From an uncultured Fibrobacter sp. (GTDB lineage Bacteria > Fibrobacterota > Fibrobacteria > Fibrobacterales > Fibrobacteraceae): a stretch of DNA of 64,000 nt. Position 1 is the first letter of the stretch. Each line of letters begins with the position of its first letter. Below, piece by piece: positions 56,887 through 64,000 of the stretch. The position numbers were made by a program, and so were the translations under genes. The DNA lies in NCBI GenBank assembly GCA_946183925.1, contig CAMHDS010000005.1, positions 1 to 64,000 of the forward strand. Reading direction: 5' to 3'. The notes below the pieces were generated by a model. It had not been told where the DNA came from. It did no database searches and saw only the letters and a list, made by a program, of their open reading frames with translations.

Positions 56887-57939
56887 TTAGTGGCGGAAGT
56901 GCCTCATGCCGGTGAACACCATGGCCACCCCAAGCTTGTTGCAGGCTTCGATGGAGAGGTTGTCCTTCTTGGAACCGCCCGGTTGCACGATGTACTGGAC
57001 GCCGGCCTTGGCGGCGGCTTCCACGTTGTCCGGGAAGGGGAAGAAGGCGTCGGAGCCCATGACGACTTCGCTGAACACCTTCTTTTCGAGAGCCTTGAGA
57101 CCGGCCTTGTCGATGCACTTGCCCTTTTCGTTGAAGAACTTCTGGGCGGCCTTCATGCGGGCCACGTTGTCGCGGACGCGGGGCTGGCAGAGGCGGAGGT
57201 TACTATCGATGCGGTTCGGCTGGCCGGGGCCAAGGCCGATGACCTGGAAGTAGCCGCGGGCGTATTCGTAACCCATGACGATGGCGTTAGACTTGGTGTG
57301 CTTGGTCACGATCCAAGTGAAGCGGGCGAGGGCTTCCTTGTTCTTTGCAAACTTCTTCTTGGTGACGCATTCGAACTTTTCGTAAACGTCCACGTCGCGG
57401 TCCTGAACCAGCATGCCACCGATCACGTGCTTATAGACCTTACAGCGGGTTGCCTTCTTGATCTTGCCCACTTCAAGGAGACGAATGTCCTTGGACTTGT
57501 TCTTCAAAAATTCCAGAGCGTCCTTGTCGAATGCCGGGGCGAGAAGGATTTCGACGAACTTGCCCTTCAGGAATTCGGCGGTTTTCAGGTCCACCTTCTT
57601 GGTAACGGCGATCACGGAACCGAAGGCCGACACCGGGTCGCCTTCCCAGGCGGCTTCCATGGCGTTGCGCAGTGTCTTGCCGGTAGCAAGGCCACAGGGG
57701 TTCATGTGCTTTACGATAACAACGGCATTTTCGTCTGCGAATTCGCGGGCCATTTCCAGGGCGGCGTCAGCATCCACGATGTTGTTGTAAGAAAGTTCCT
57801 TGCCCCACAGCTGCTTCGCGGTAGCGAGGCTTGCTTCGGTGCAGGTCGGGTCGCGGTAGAAGACGGCGGACTGGTGGGAGTTTTCACCGTAGCGCATCGG
57901 CTTCGGGTCAACGAATTTCAAAACGAGTTCTTCGGACAT
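56887..57939 (-). CDS. AICAR transformylase domain protein (PurH C-terminal part only)
   Basis: MRYGENSHQSAVFYRD; HMNPCGLATG; MGSDAFFPFPDNVEAAAKAGVQYIVQPGGSKKD; no N-terminal MGS/IMP cyclohydrolase domain. Confidence 0.85.
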   Translation of the reverse strand: MSEELVLKFVDPKPMRYGENSHQSAVFYRDPTCTEASLATAKQLWGKELSYNNIVDADAALEMAREFADENAVVIVKHMNPCGLATGKTLRNAMEAAWEGDPVSAFGSVIAVTKKVDLKTAEFLKGKFVEILLAPAFDKDALEFLKNKSKDIRLLEVGKIKKATRCKVYKHVIGGMLVQDRDVDVYEKFECVTKKKFAKNKEALARFTWIVTKHTKSNAIVMGYEYARGYFQVIGLGPGQPNRIDSNLRLCQPRVRDNVARMKAAQKFFNEKGKCIDKAGLKALEKKVFSEVVMGSDAFFPFPDNVEAAAKAGVQYIVQPGGSKKDNLSIEACNKLGVAMVFTGMRHFRH

Positions 57940-58093
57940 GATTTTTCCTTTGTGATTTACAGGATAAAATATAGAAAATAAGGCTCGAGGCACGGGGCGC
58001 GAGGCACGAGGCTCGGGGGCGAGATTAATGTGGAGTGTGGAATGTGAAGTGTGAGATTAATCATTTTTCATTACACATCACACATTTCACACT

Positions 58094-58915
58094 CTAAAAC
58101 AAACTGGCCGGCGGTTTGTTGTCGTCGAGGCCCGGCAGATTCGGGTTGGGCGGGATATTGTCCAGCGGGTCTTCGGGTTCTACAATCAGGTTGTAATAGA
58201 CGTTGTTCTTCAGTTCGTCTTCGATGTAGAAAAGGGTGCCGCCCATGGCAGAGCCGCAACCGGCGCAAGCCCCTTGGTAGCGGATTTTCAGGCGGTTGTC
58301 GTCGGTCAGGTCCAGCACTTCCAGGTCGCCGCCGTCGCCTTGCAGCATCCCGCGCACGGACTGGTGGAGCCAGGCTTCGATCTTTTCGATTTTCTGCGGC
58401 TTGGTGAGGGCGTTCCATTCGGCGTCGGCTTCGGCGCGGCCCTCGGCGGTCTGGGTACGGTACTTGATGCGCTCCATCTTCTCGCGGACCAAAATAGCGG
58501 TGGCCTTCTTTTCGGGGTAGGCCTCCAGCACCCGCTGGATAAGCGTGTTCATTTGTTTGAGTTCCGGAGCGGAGGCGTCAAAAGCCGGCACGTCGGGGGT
58601 GTCCCGCAGTTCCTGTTCCAGACTTTCGGCGGTAATGGCGCAGGCTTCTTCCACCGTGACCATCTGGATTTTCTTGCAGAAGGTGTCGGCGAGAGCGGTA
58701 AAAATGGGCCCGCCGTAGGTGAAGAACCTAGTCTCCAGAATCTTGTCGCATTCCGGGTCTATCATCAGGTAGACCTTCAGGCTCGCTTCCTTCACGTCTA
58801 CAAGGGCAAGTCCCTTCTCGTCGGCTTCAATCTGGAAAATCGCGCCCCTGTACTTGGGGGCCTTTGCAATCTCCTGCACCTTCTTGGAAAAATTCGCACA
58901 CAGTTCTTCGCTCAT
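58094..58915 (-). CDS. NifU-like Fe-S scaffold (degenerate IscU-like N-terminus plus NifU C-terminal domain)
   Basis: C-term MLQGDGGDLEVLDLTDDNRLKIRYQGACAGCGSAMGGT (CxxC); N-term FFTYGGPIFTALADTF. Confidence 0.75.
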   Translation of the reverse strand: MSEELCANFSKKVQEIAKAPKYRGAIFQIEADEKGLALVDVKEASLKVYLMIDPECDKILETRFFTYGGPIFTALADTFCKKIQMVTVEEACAITAESLEQELRDTPDVPAFDASAPELKQMNTLIQRVLEAYPEKKATAILVREKMERIKYRTQTAEGRAEADAEWNALTKPQKIEKIEAWLHQSVRGMLQGDGGDLEVLDLTDDNRLKIRYQGACAGCGSAMGGTLFYIEDELKNNVYYNLIVEPEDPLDNIPPNPNLPGLDDNKPPASLF

Positions 58916-59002
58916 AACGGGGGCAAATATAGATAATTATGAATTAGGAAATAGGAATTGTTTGCTAGAATAGAAATCTAACTCCGAACTCCGAATTCCG
59001 AA

Positions 59003-61324
59003 TTACTTCACGTCCACCGTCACTTTGTACATGGGCTTGCCACGGTAGCTGTTCAGTCCCTTGGCTGTCTGGACTTTCAGGTTCTTGGCGGTGACGCCCT
59101 TCTGCTGTTTCAGAACCTTCAGCAGTTCCTGGTTGCGCTTGCTTGCCAGGTCGGTGAGGTCTTTTTCCATGGCGGAGCCATCGAAATCCTTGTCGTGTTC
59201 GCGGGCGAATGCCTTGAAGTTTGTGTCCCAGTCCTTGATTTCGGCGGCGGCCTTCTCGTCAATTTCGTTGAGGGTCGCCTTGCCTTCTTTCTGCTTGTAG
59301 TATTCCTGTTTCAGCTTGTGGAGCTTGTGTTCTTTCAGGATTTTGGCGGGATTGTAGTACTGGGTGTAGGTGAGGGTGAGTTTCGGATCTTTGGCCAGGG
59401 CCTCGGTCATCTTGGATGCCTTGGCAAACTGTTCGCTGGTAAATGTTCCGCTAGAAACATCAATCAGGATTTCGTCGTCCTTGCCCAGGTTCAAGCCTAC
59501 GGCATTTGCTCCAGACGTGGCCACGTTGCCTACGATCTTGATGGGGGAGAGGGCTACTTTTACCAGTAGTTTAGTGATGGTGTCCCACACGATTTTCAGG
59601 TAAGAAAATTCGGGGTCCTTCAGGTTGCCCTTTACGGGAACGTCGAACTGGATCTTGTCATCCTTGTCCTTGAGCACGTAGAGCCCCACCTTCATGGGCA
59701 CGGGGTATTCCGGGTCCACAGAGTCGTCCTTGTCGCCAACCTCAATGTTGTAGATGTCGATGGTGTTCTTGCTATCGACATTGAAGTTGTTCATTTTGTT
59801 GTCACTGGCGAAGGCCATGGTACCTGCGGTAATGGGGTAGCCCGTAAAGTGCAGGCTGTAGCTGCTGAAATGCTTGAGGGCCAGGTTCTTGACGCTTACG
59901 TAGGCGTCCATGGTACCGATGTCGTTGATGGCGCCCTTGTACTTGACGGACACGGAGCCTCCTTCGGGGAAGGCGGCGCTCACGTTTACATTGCAGGGCT
60001 TGTCGAAGTTGATGTTGGAGCCGTTCACCGTGATGGCGGAGACCTTGTAGTTAAACGGTTTGGAAAGGGTGTAGTCGTTGGCGGTGACGGTGGTGTTTTG
60101 CACTAGGAGTTTCGTGATGATGGCGTCCAGCTTCTTGGCGGGTTCGGCCTTGGCGGCACTTGTAGAGTCTGCCGAGGTTTCGGGAGCCGGTGCCACCAGG
60201 GAATCCAGCGGGACGGCGTTGGAATCGGCGGCTACGGTGTCTGCCTTGGCGGCATTGGTCCCTGAGCTTGTCGAAGGGGGAGTGAGCAGCACATCGATGT
60301 TGGTCTTTCCGCCCTTGTACAGGTCCAGATGGGCGAATGCGCCGTCCACCACTACGGAGTCGATGCGGAACTTGAACTTTTCTAGGTTGGCTTCGGCAAT
60401 GCCCACGCCCACGTGGCCTGCCCCGATGGTCTTGTCGTTCACCTCGGTGACCACAACGCTATCTACGCTGACAATGCCCTTCACGTTGGAAGCGAGAATA
60501 CTGTTCAGGTTGCCCTGGATGTCCATGTCCGCGGAGAGGTTTCCCTTGAAATCCTTGATGTTCACGAAGTCGTTGAGGTAGGGCTTGCCTGCCGCTAGGG
60601 CGAAATCCTTGAGGCCCACGTTCAAATTGAAGTCGTTGGTGGCCGCATTGACGGTCACTTTCACGTTCAGGTCGCCGCCGTCGGCGAACTTGAGGCTCAC
60701 GCCCACGTCGGTCTGCTTGTTGCTCAGGTAAACGGCGGGAATGGCCACGCCAAAGTCCTTGATGTGAATCTTGGAGCCCACCTTGGCGTCTTCGTAGATG
60801 ATGTTGCCGTTCTCGAAGACGATGTTCTTGACGGAAATGCTCACGGGGAGTCCGTCGGCGATTTCGGCCGCGTTGATCATGCCGGTGGAATCGGTGGCGG
60901 CACTGTCGACCGCTACGGTGTCTGCGGCGGTGGAGTCGGACTGGGAGAGAAAATCCAGAATGTCGCTGAAGTTGAAACGGTCCCCGCTCTGGACCACGTG
61001 CACGTAAAGTCCCTTCATGTAGATTTCGCCTACGCTGGCCGTTCCGGTAACGATTCTCGTGGGGTTCAGGTTGATGCGAAACTTTTCGAAGGAGACAAAG
61101 GGCGTTTTGCCGTCCCGTTCCAGTAGGGCGAAGTTATCTACGTTGACGGTCCAGGTCAGGGGACTCAGGCTTACGCTTTCGATGTTGACCTTTCGGCCGA
61201 TGTATTCTTCGGAGTGGGCCACGATGTAGTCTTTCACGAACCCGGGGGCAAGTTTCAGGGCGGCAAAAACCAGGACGAACAGGACGGCGACGACAAACAG
61301 GATAATCTTCACGGACTTTTTCAT
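59003..61324 (-). CDS. AsmA/DUF748-like envelope protein
   Basis: N-terminal TM; FVKDYIVAHSEEYIGRKVNIESVSLSPLTWTVNVDNFALLERDGKTPFVSFEKFRINLN. Confidence 0.7.
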   Translation of the reverse strand: MKKSVKIILFVVAVLFVLVFAALKLAPGFVKDYIVAHSEEYIGRKVNIESVSLSPLTWTVNVDNFALLERDGKTPFVSFEKFRINLNPTRIVTGTASVGEIYMKGLYVHVVQSGDRFNFSDILDFLSQSDSTAADTVAVDSAATDSTGMINAAEIADGLPVSISVKNIVFENGNIIYEDAKVGSKIHIKDFGVAIPAVYLSNKQTDVGVSLKFADGGDLNVKVTVNAATNDFNLNVGLKDFALAAGKPYLNDFVNIKDFKGNLSADMDIQGNLNSILASNVKGIVSVDSVVVTEVNDKTIGAGHVGVGIAEANLEKFKFRIDSVVVDGAFAHLDLYKGGKTNIDVLLTPPSTSSGTNAAKADTVAADSNAVPLDSLVAPAPETSADSTSAAKAEPAKKLDAIITKLLVQNTTVTANDYTLSKPFNYKVSAITVNGSNINFDKPCNVNVSAAFPEGGSVSVKYKGAINDIGTMDAYVSVKNLALKHFSSYSLHFTGYPITAGTMAFASDNKMNNFNVDSKNTIDIYNIEVGDKDDSVDPEYPVPMKVGLYVLKDKDDKIQFDVPVKGNLKDPEFSYLKIVWDTITKLLVKVALSPIKIVGNVATSGANAVGLNLGKDDEILIDVSSGTFTSEQFAKASKMTEALAKDPKLTLTYTQYYNPAKILKEHKLHKLKQEYYKQKEGKATLNEIDEKAAAEIKDWDTNFKAFAREHDKDFDGSAMEKDLTDLASKRNQELLKVLKQQKGVTAKNLKVQTAKGLNSYRGKPMYKVTVDVK

Positions 61325-61539
61325 GGGCTATAATTTAGAAATGTTAGGCAAGAAGGTGCTTTTTTCTGCTTTTTTTGCTTTCAGTGGAATATTTTTTTAT
61401 AAATTTGCAGCCGTGATTGCTCTTTTTGCCGTTTTTTCGGCAAAACCTGCTCTGTTATTTTGGAGCGAACCTGGCCGTCAAGTCTCCCCGAGGCGTTATT
61501 AAGATGGCCCCCTAACACATTCACTTGCAATCACCCCCT

Positions 61540-61563
61540 CTGCAGGTCTTTTCCAGCCTGCAG
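61540..61563 (+). other. Leader hairpin upstream of the Arg/Asn-rich protein
   Basis: CTGCAGG-tcttttccag-CCTGCAG. Confidence 0.5.
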
Positions 61564-61596
61564 TCGCGGTTCAACCCTTACTTATGAGGTGCCTAG

Positions 61597-62229
61597 ATGG
61601 AAATAATCACTCTCGCATGCTCTGCTCTTGCAGTCGTGCTCTGTATCGTTATCCTGACTAAGGTTAACAAGATTCTTGACAACCTTCACACTCCTATCGT
61701 TAAGAAGCTCACCCCGGACATGAACCTGAGGCCTAACTCTCGTCGTCCTGTCTCTGCCCAAGAAATGGCACAGCGTGGTGATCGCAACAACAAGGGTGAT
61801 CGCAAGGATCGTCAGAATAAAGACAACCGCGGTGAAAAGAACGGCCAGGCCCAGCAGGGTCAGAACCGTGACCGCAACGAACAGCGCGATCGCGGCAACC
61901 GCCGTGACCGCCGTGACGGTCGTCCTGACCGCAACAATCGTCGTGAAATGAACGCCGAAGCCCAGGCCGCTTCTTCTGAAGCTCCCGTGGCCCAGCCTGC
62001 CGAAGCGGCCGCTCCTGCTGCCGCCGAAGGTCGTCGCCCCCTGGCTCCGCGCATTCCGGTTGAAACTCCGGCCGCTCCTGTCAGCGCTCCCGTGGCTCCT
62101 GCAGCACCTGCTGCCGCTACCGCCGAACCTGCTGTGGAAGTCGCCGAAACCACCTTCGATCCCGCCAAGGTCCGCTATGGCCGCCGCAACGTGATCAAGA
62201 AGGCTCCGGAACTCTCCGACGAAGCATAA
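61597..62229 (+). CDS. Single-TM protein with Arg/Asp/Asn-rich low-complexity region
   Basis: MEIITLACSALAVVLCIVILTKVNKILDNL then RGDRNNKGDRKDRQNKDNRGEKNGQAQQGQNRDRNEQRDRGNRRDRRDGRPDRNNRREMNAE. Confidence 0.65.
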   Translation: MEIITLACSALAVVLCIVILTKVNKILDNLHTPIVKKLTPDMNLRPNSRRPVSAQEMAQRGDRNNKGDRKDRQNKDNRGEKNGQAQQGQNRDRNEQRDRGNRRDRRDGRPDRNNRREMNAEAQAASSEAPVAQPAEAAAPAAAEGRRPLAPRIPVETPAAPVSAPVAPAAPAAATAEPAVEVAETTFDPAKVRYGRRNVIKKAPELSDEA

Positions 62230-62254
62230 TCGCGAAAAGCCAAAAGCTTGATAG

Positions 62255-62290
62255 AGCCCTCGGTCTTAGGACCGGGGGCTTTATGTTTTT
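62255..62290 (+). terminator. Rho-independent terminator
   Basis: AGCCCTCGGTC-TTAG-GACCGGGGGCT then TTATGTTTTT. Confidence 0.8.
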
Positions 62291-62313
62291 ATAATGGGGT
62301 TGTCAGGTGCTGC

Positions 62314-62946
62314 CTAGCGCCAGCGGCGATGGTTGTCCGGCCCGTCGAAATCGTCGTAGCGGTCGTCGTAGTTTTCGGGATAGTCGCCGTCGTCGTAGTT
62401 GTCGTCCCGGTCGGGGAATCCCGATTCCAGTTCGGTGAAACTGGGCTCCTCGATGTTCACCACCTGGACTTCGAAAATCAGGTCCTTGCCTGCGAAGGGG
62501 TGGTTCCCGTCCACCAGCACGGTATCCTTGTAGATTTCTTTCACGATGTAGATGCCGTCGGCGTCGTCCTCGTCGTCCAGGTTCAGTCCGTCCACGAACT
62601 CGTCGGCGGTGTCGGGCAGCTGGAATTCCCGGATGTCGTTGTCCAGCATCATCTCCAGCTCCATGCCCAGCCAGAGTTCGCCTACGTCCTGCAACTCTTC
62701 TTTGGGAACTTGGAGCAGCAGGTCGTCGCGGTAAGGTCCGTAGCCTTGGTCGAAGGGAATTTCTACGGTGAACTTTTCGCCCAGCTTGCGGCCTTCCAGG
62801 GCGGTTTCAAGTCCGGGGATAATGTTGTCGTAGCCGTGGATATATACAAAGGGGTGGCTTGGAGGGATTTCCTCCAAGATGCGCCCACTCATCTCTTTGA
62901 GCGTGTAGGCGATGCTTACCTTCGTCTTTGCTTCTACGGTTTCCAT
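62314..62946 (-). CDS. SlyD-like FKBP-type peptidyl-prolyl isomerase with Asp-rich tail
   Basis: VSIAYTLKEMSGRILEE...PFVYIHGYDNIIPGLETALEGRKLGEKFTVEIPFDQGYG; VDGNHPFAGKDLIFEVQVV. Confidence 0.9.
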   Translation of the reverse strand: METVEAKTKVSIAYTLKEMSGRILEEIPPSHPFVYIHGYDNIIPGLETALEGRKLGEKFTVEIPFDQGYGPYRDDLLLQVPKEELQDVGELWLGMELEMMLDNDIREFQLPDTADEFVDGLNLDDEDDADGIYIVKEIYKDTVLVDGNHPFAGKDLIFEVQVVNIEEPSFTELESGFPDRDDNYDDGDYPENYDDRYDDFDGPDNHRRWR

Positions 62947-62983
62947 GGTGCGCCAAATATAGAATTTTTACTACATTACACCC

Positions 62984-63712
62984 ATGCTTTACGGTATTTG
63001 TTCTGATATTCATTCCAATGCTACGGCTTTTCGTGCCGTGCTGGAATCCATGAAAGAAAACAAGGTGGAACGCCGGATTTGCCTGGGCGACCTTGTGGGT
63101 TACGGTGTCGATGCCAACGAATGTGTACAGCTTGCCAAGGAAAACATGGACGTGTGTCTGATTGGAAACCACGACAGCGTGGCTATCAAGTACGAGTCCA
63201 GTATGGGCTTTAACCCTTACGCCAAGCAGGCCGTGGAATGGACGCAAGAGAACATGAATGCCGAATCGGTGGCCTACATCCGTTCGTTGCCCTACATTCA
63301 CGAAGAAAACGACATTACCTTTGTGCATGCGTCGCCCATGTCCCCTGCGGACTGGCTCTACATTACCGACCTGGAAGACGCCCTGAACGCTTTTGACCAT
63401 TTTTCTGGAACCTACTGCTTTATCGGGCACACCCATAGCCCTGTGATTGTGGCAAGCCGCCCCATGGCCATTCCCAAGGTGCTGGACGAATACGAATACA
63501 CCATCGAGAATACGGAACGCCTCTTGGTGAACGTGGGTAGCGTAGGCCAGCCCCGTGACCGGGATTGCCGCGCCAGCTGGTGCCTGCTGGATACGGAGAC
63601 CAAGTGCATCCGCATTATCCGCGTGGAATACGATGTCTTTATCACCCAGGAGCGCATGCGCAAGGCGGGAATGCCCAATTTCCTCATCGACCGCCTGAGC
63701 GTGGGGAGGTAA
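62984..63712 (+). CDS. Metallophosphoesterase (YfcE/phosphodiesterase-like)
   Basis: MLYGICSDIHSNATAFRAVL; CLGDLVGYGVDANECV; LIGNHDSVA; CFIGHTHSP. Confidence 0.88.
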   Translation: MLYGICSDIHSNATAFRAVLESMKENKVERRICLGDLVGYGVDANECVQLAKENMDVCLIGNHDSVAIKYESSMGFNPYAKQAVEWTQENMNAESVAYIRSLPYIHEENDITFVHASPMSPADWLYITDLEDALNAFDHFSGTYCFIGHTHSPVIVASRPMAIPKVLDEYEYTIENTERLLVNVGSVGQPRDRDCRASWCLLDTETKCIRIIRVEYDVFITQERMRKAGMPNFLIDRLSVGR

Positions 63713-63876
63713 GTAGTGATTAGGGCGTAGCCCGTAAACAGTGATTAGTATACAGTGATTAGTATACAGGATCGCTGATATCAAGATGTTTTTTTGCATA
63801 TCCTAACCACCAACGGCCTTACGGCTTACGGACCTTCGGTCCTAACCACTAACCACTAATCACTAACCACTAAATT
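63713..63876. repeat. Stop-to-start word repeat (GTGATTAG ... CTAACCACTAACCACTAA)
   Basis: G-rich words after the stop, C-rich words up to the next ATG at 63877. Confidence 0.8.
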
Positions 63877-64000
63877 ATGAAATGGGTTCTCGCAGTTTTT
63901 GGTAAGGCCGGCTCGCCGTTTATCGCCGACGAGGTGGACAAGTACGTGAAGCGGCTCCGTGGGGGAATGTTCCCGCTGGAGGTAGTGGAACTGAAGGAGT
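63877..64000 (+). CDS. rlmH: RlmH-like 23S rRNA methyltransferase (partial, runs off window)
   Basis: MKWVLAVFGKAGSPFIADEVDKYVKRLRGGMFPLEVVELKE. Confidence 0.7.
   Translation, partial: MKWVLAVFGKAGSPFIADEVDKYVKRLRGGMFPLEVVELKE

Noticed and set aside
1-64000. tRNA, rRNA or prophage genes
   Set aside because: None were recognised by eye; a tRNAscan/Infernal run would be needed to exclude small RNAs firmly.

Overview
This 64 kb window looks like chromosomal DNA of a Fibrobacter species. Two lipoproteins carry FISUMP ('Fibrobacter succinogenes major paralogous') domains, and a perfect match to the LexA-box consensus I recall for F. succinogenes lies upstream of lexA. Most of the window is densely packed housekeeping genes: folC, lgt, orn, fabF, ccsA-like, scpB, mutS, dapB, ruvB, lepA, lexA, serS, trmJ-like, hisI, proA, xth, trmFO, the AICAR-transformylase part of purH, slyD-like and a 5' fragment of rlmH. 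There are also secreted or envelope proteins, two RelB-type antitoxins (one orphan, one with a YoeB-type toxin) and a TIGR03916/TIGR03915-like radical-SAM DNA modification/repair pair. The most interesting signals are: (1) several families of dispersed structured intergenic repeats, including a 36-nt dyad element present three times with 100% identity and REP-like hairpins with compensatory base changes; (2) word-like degenerate repeats that run from stop codon to start codon and in places encode protein C-termini; (3) a signal-peptidase-I homologue in the lepA-lepB operon position whose catalytic Ser and Lys are both replaced; (4) two short transcription units with promoter and terminator but no annotated gene, one of them carrying a 36-codon ORF; (5) a 39/41-nt duplication of the folC 3' end flanking a FISUMP cassette. 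All calls come from reading the sequence and recalling protein families; no database search was run.
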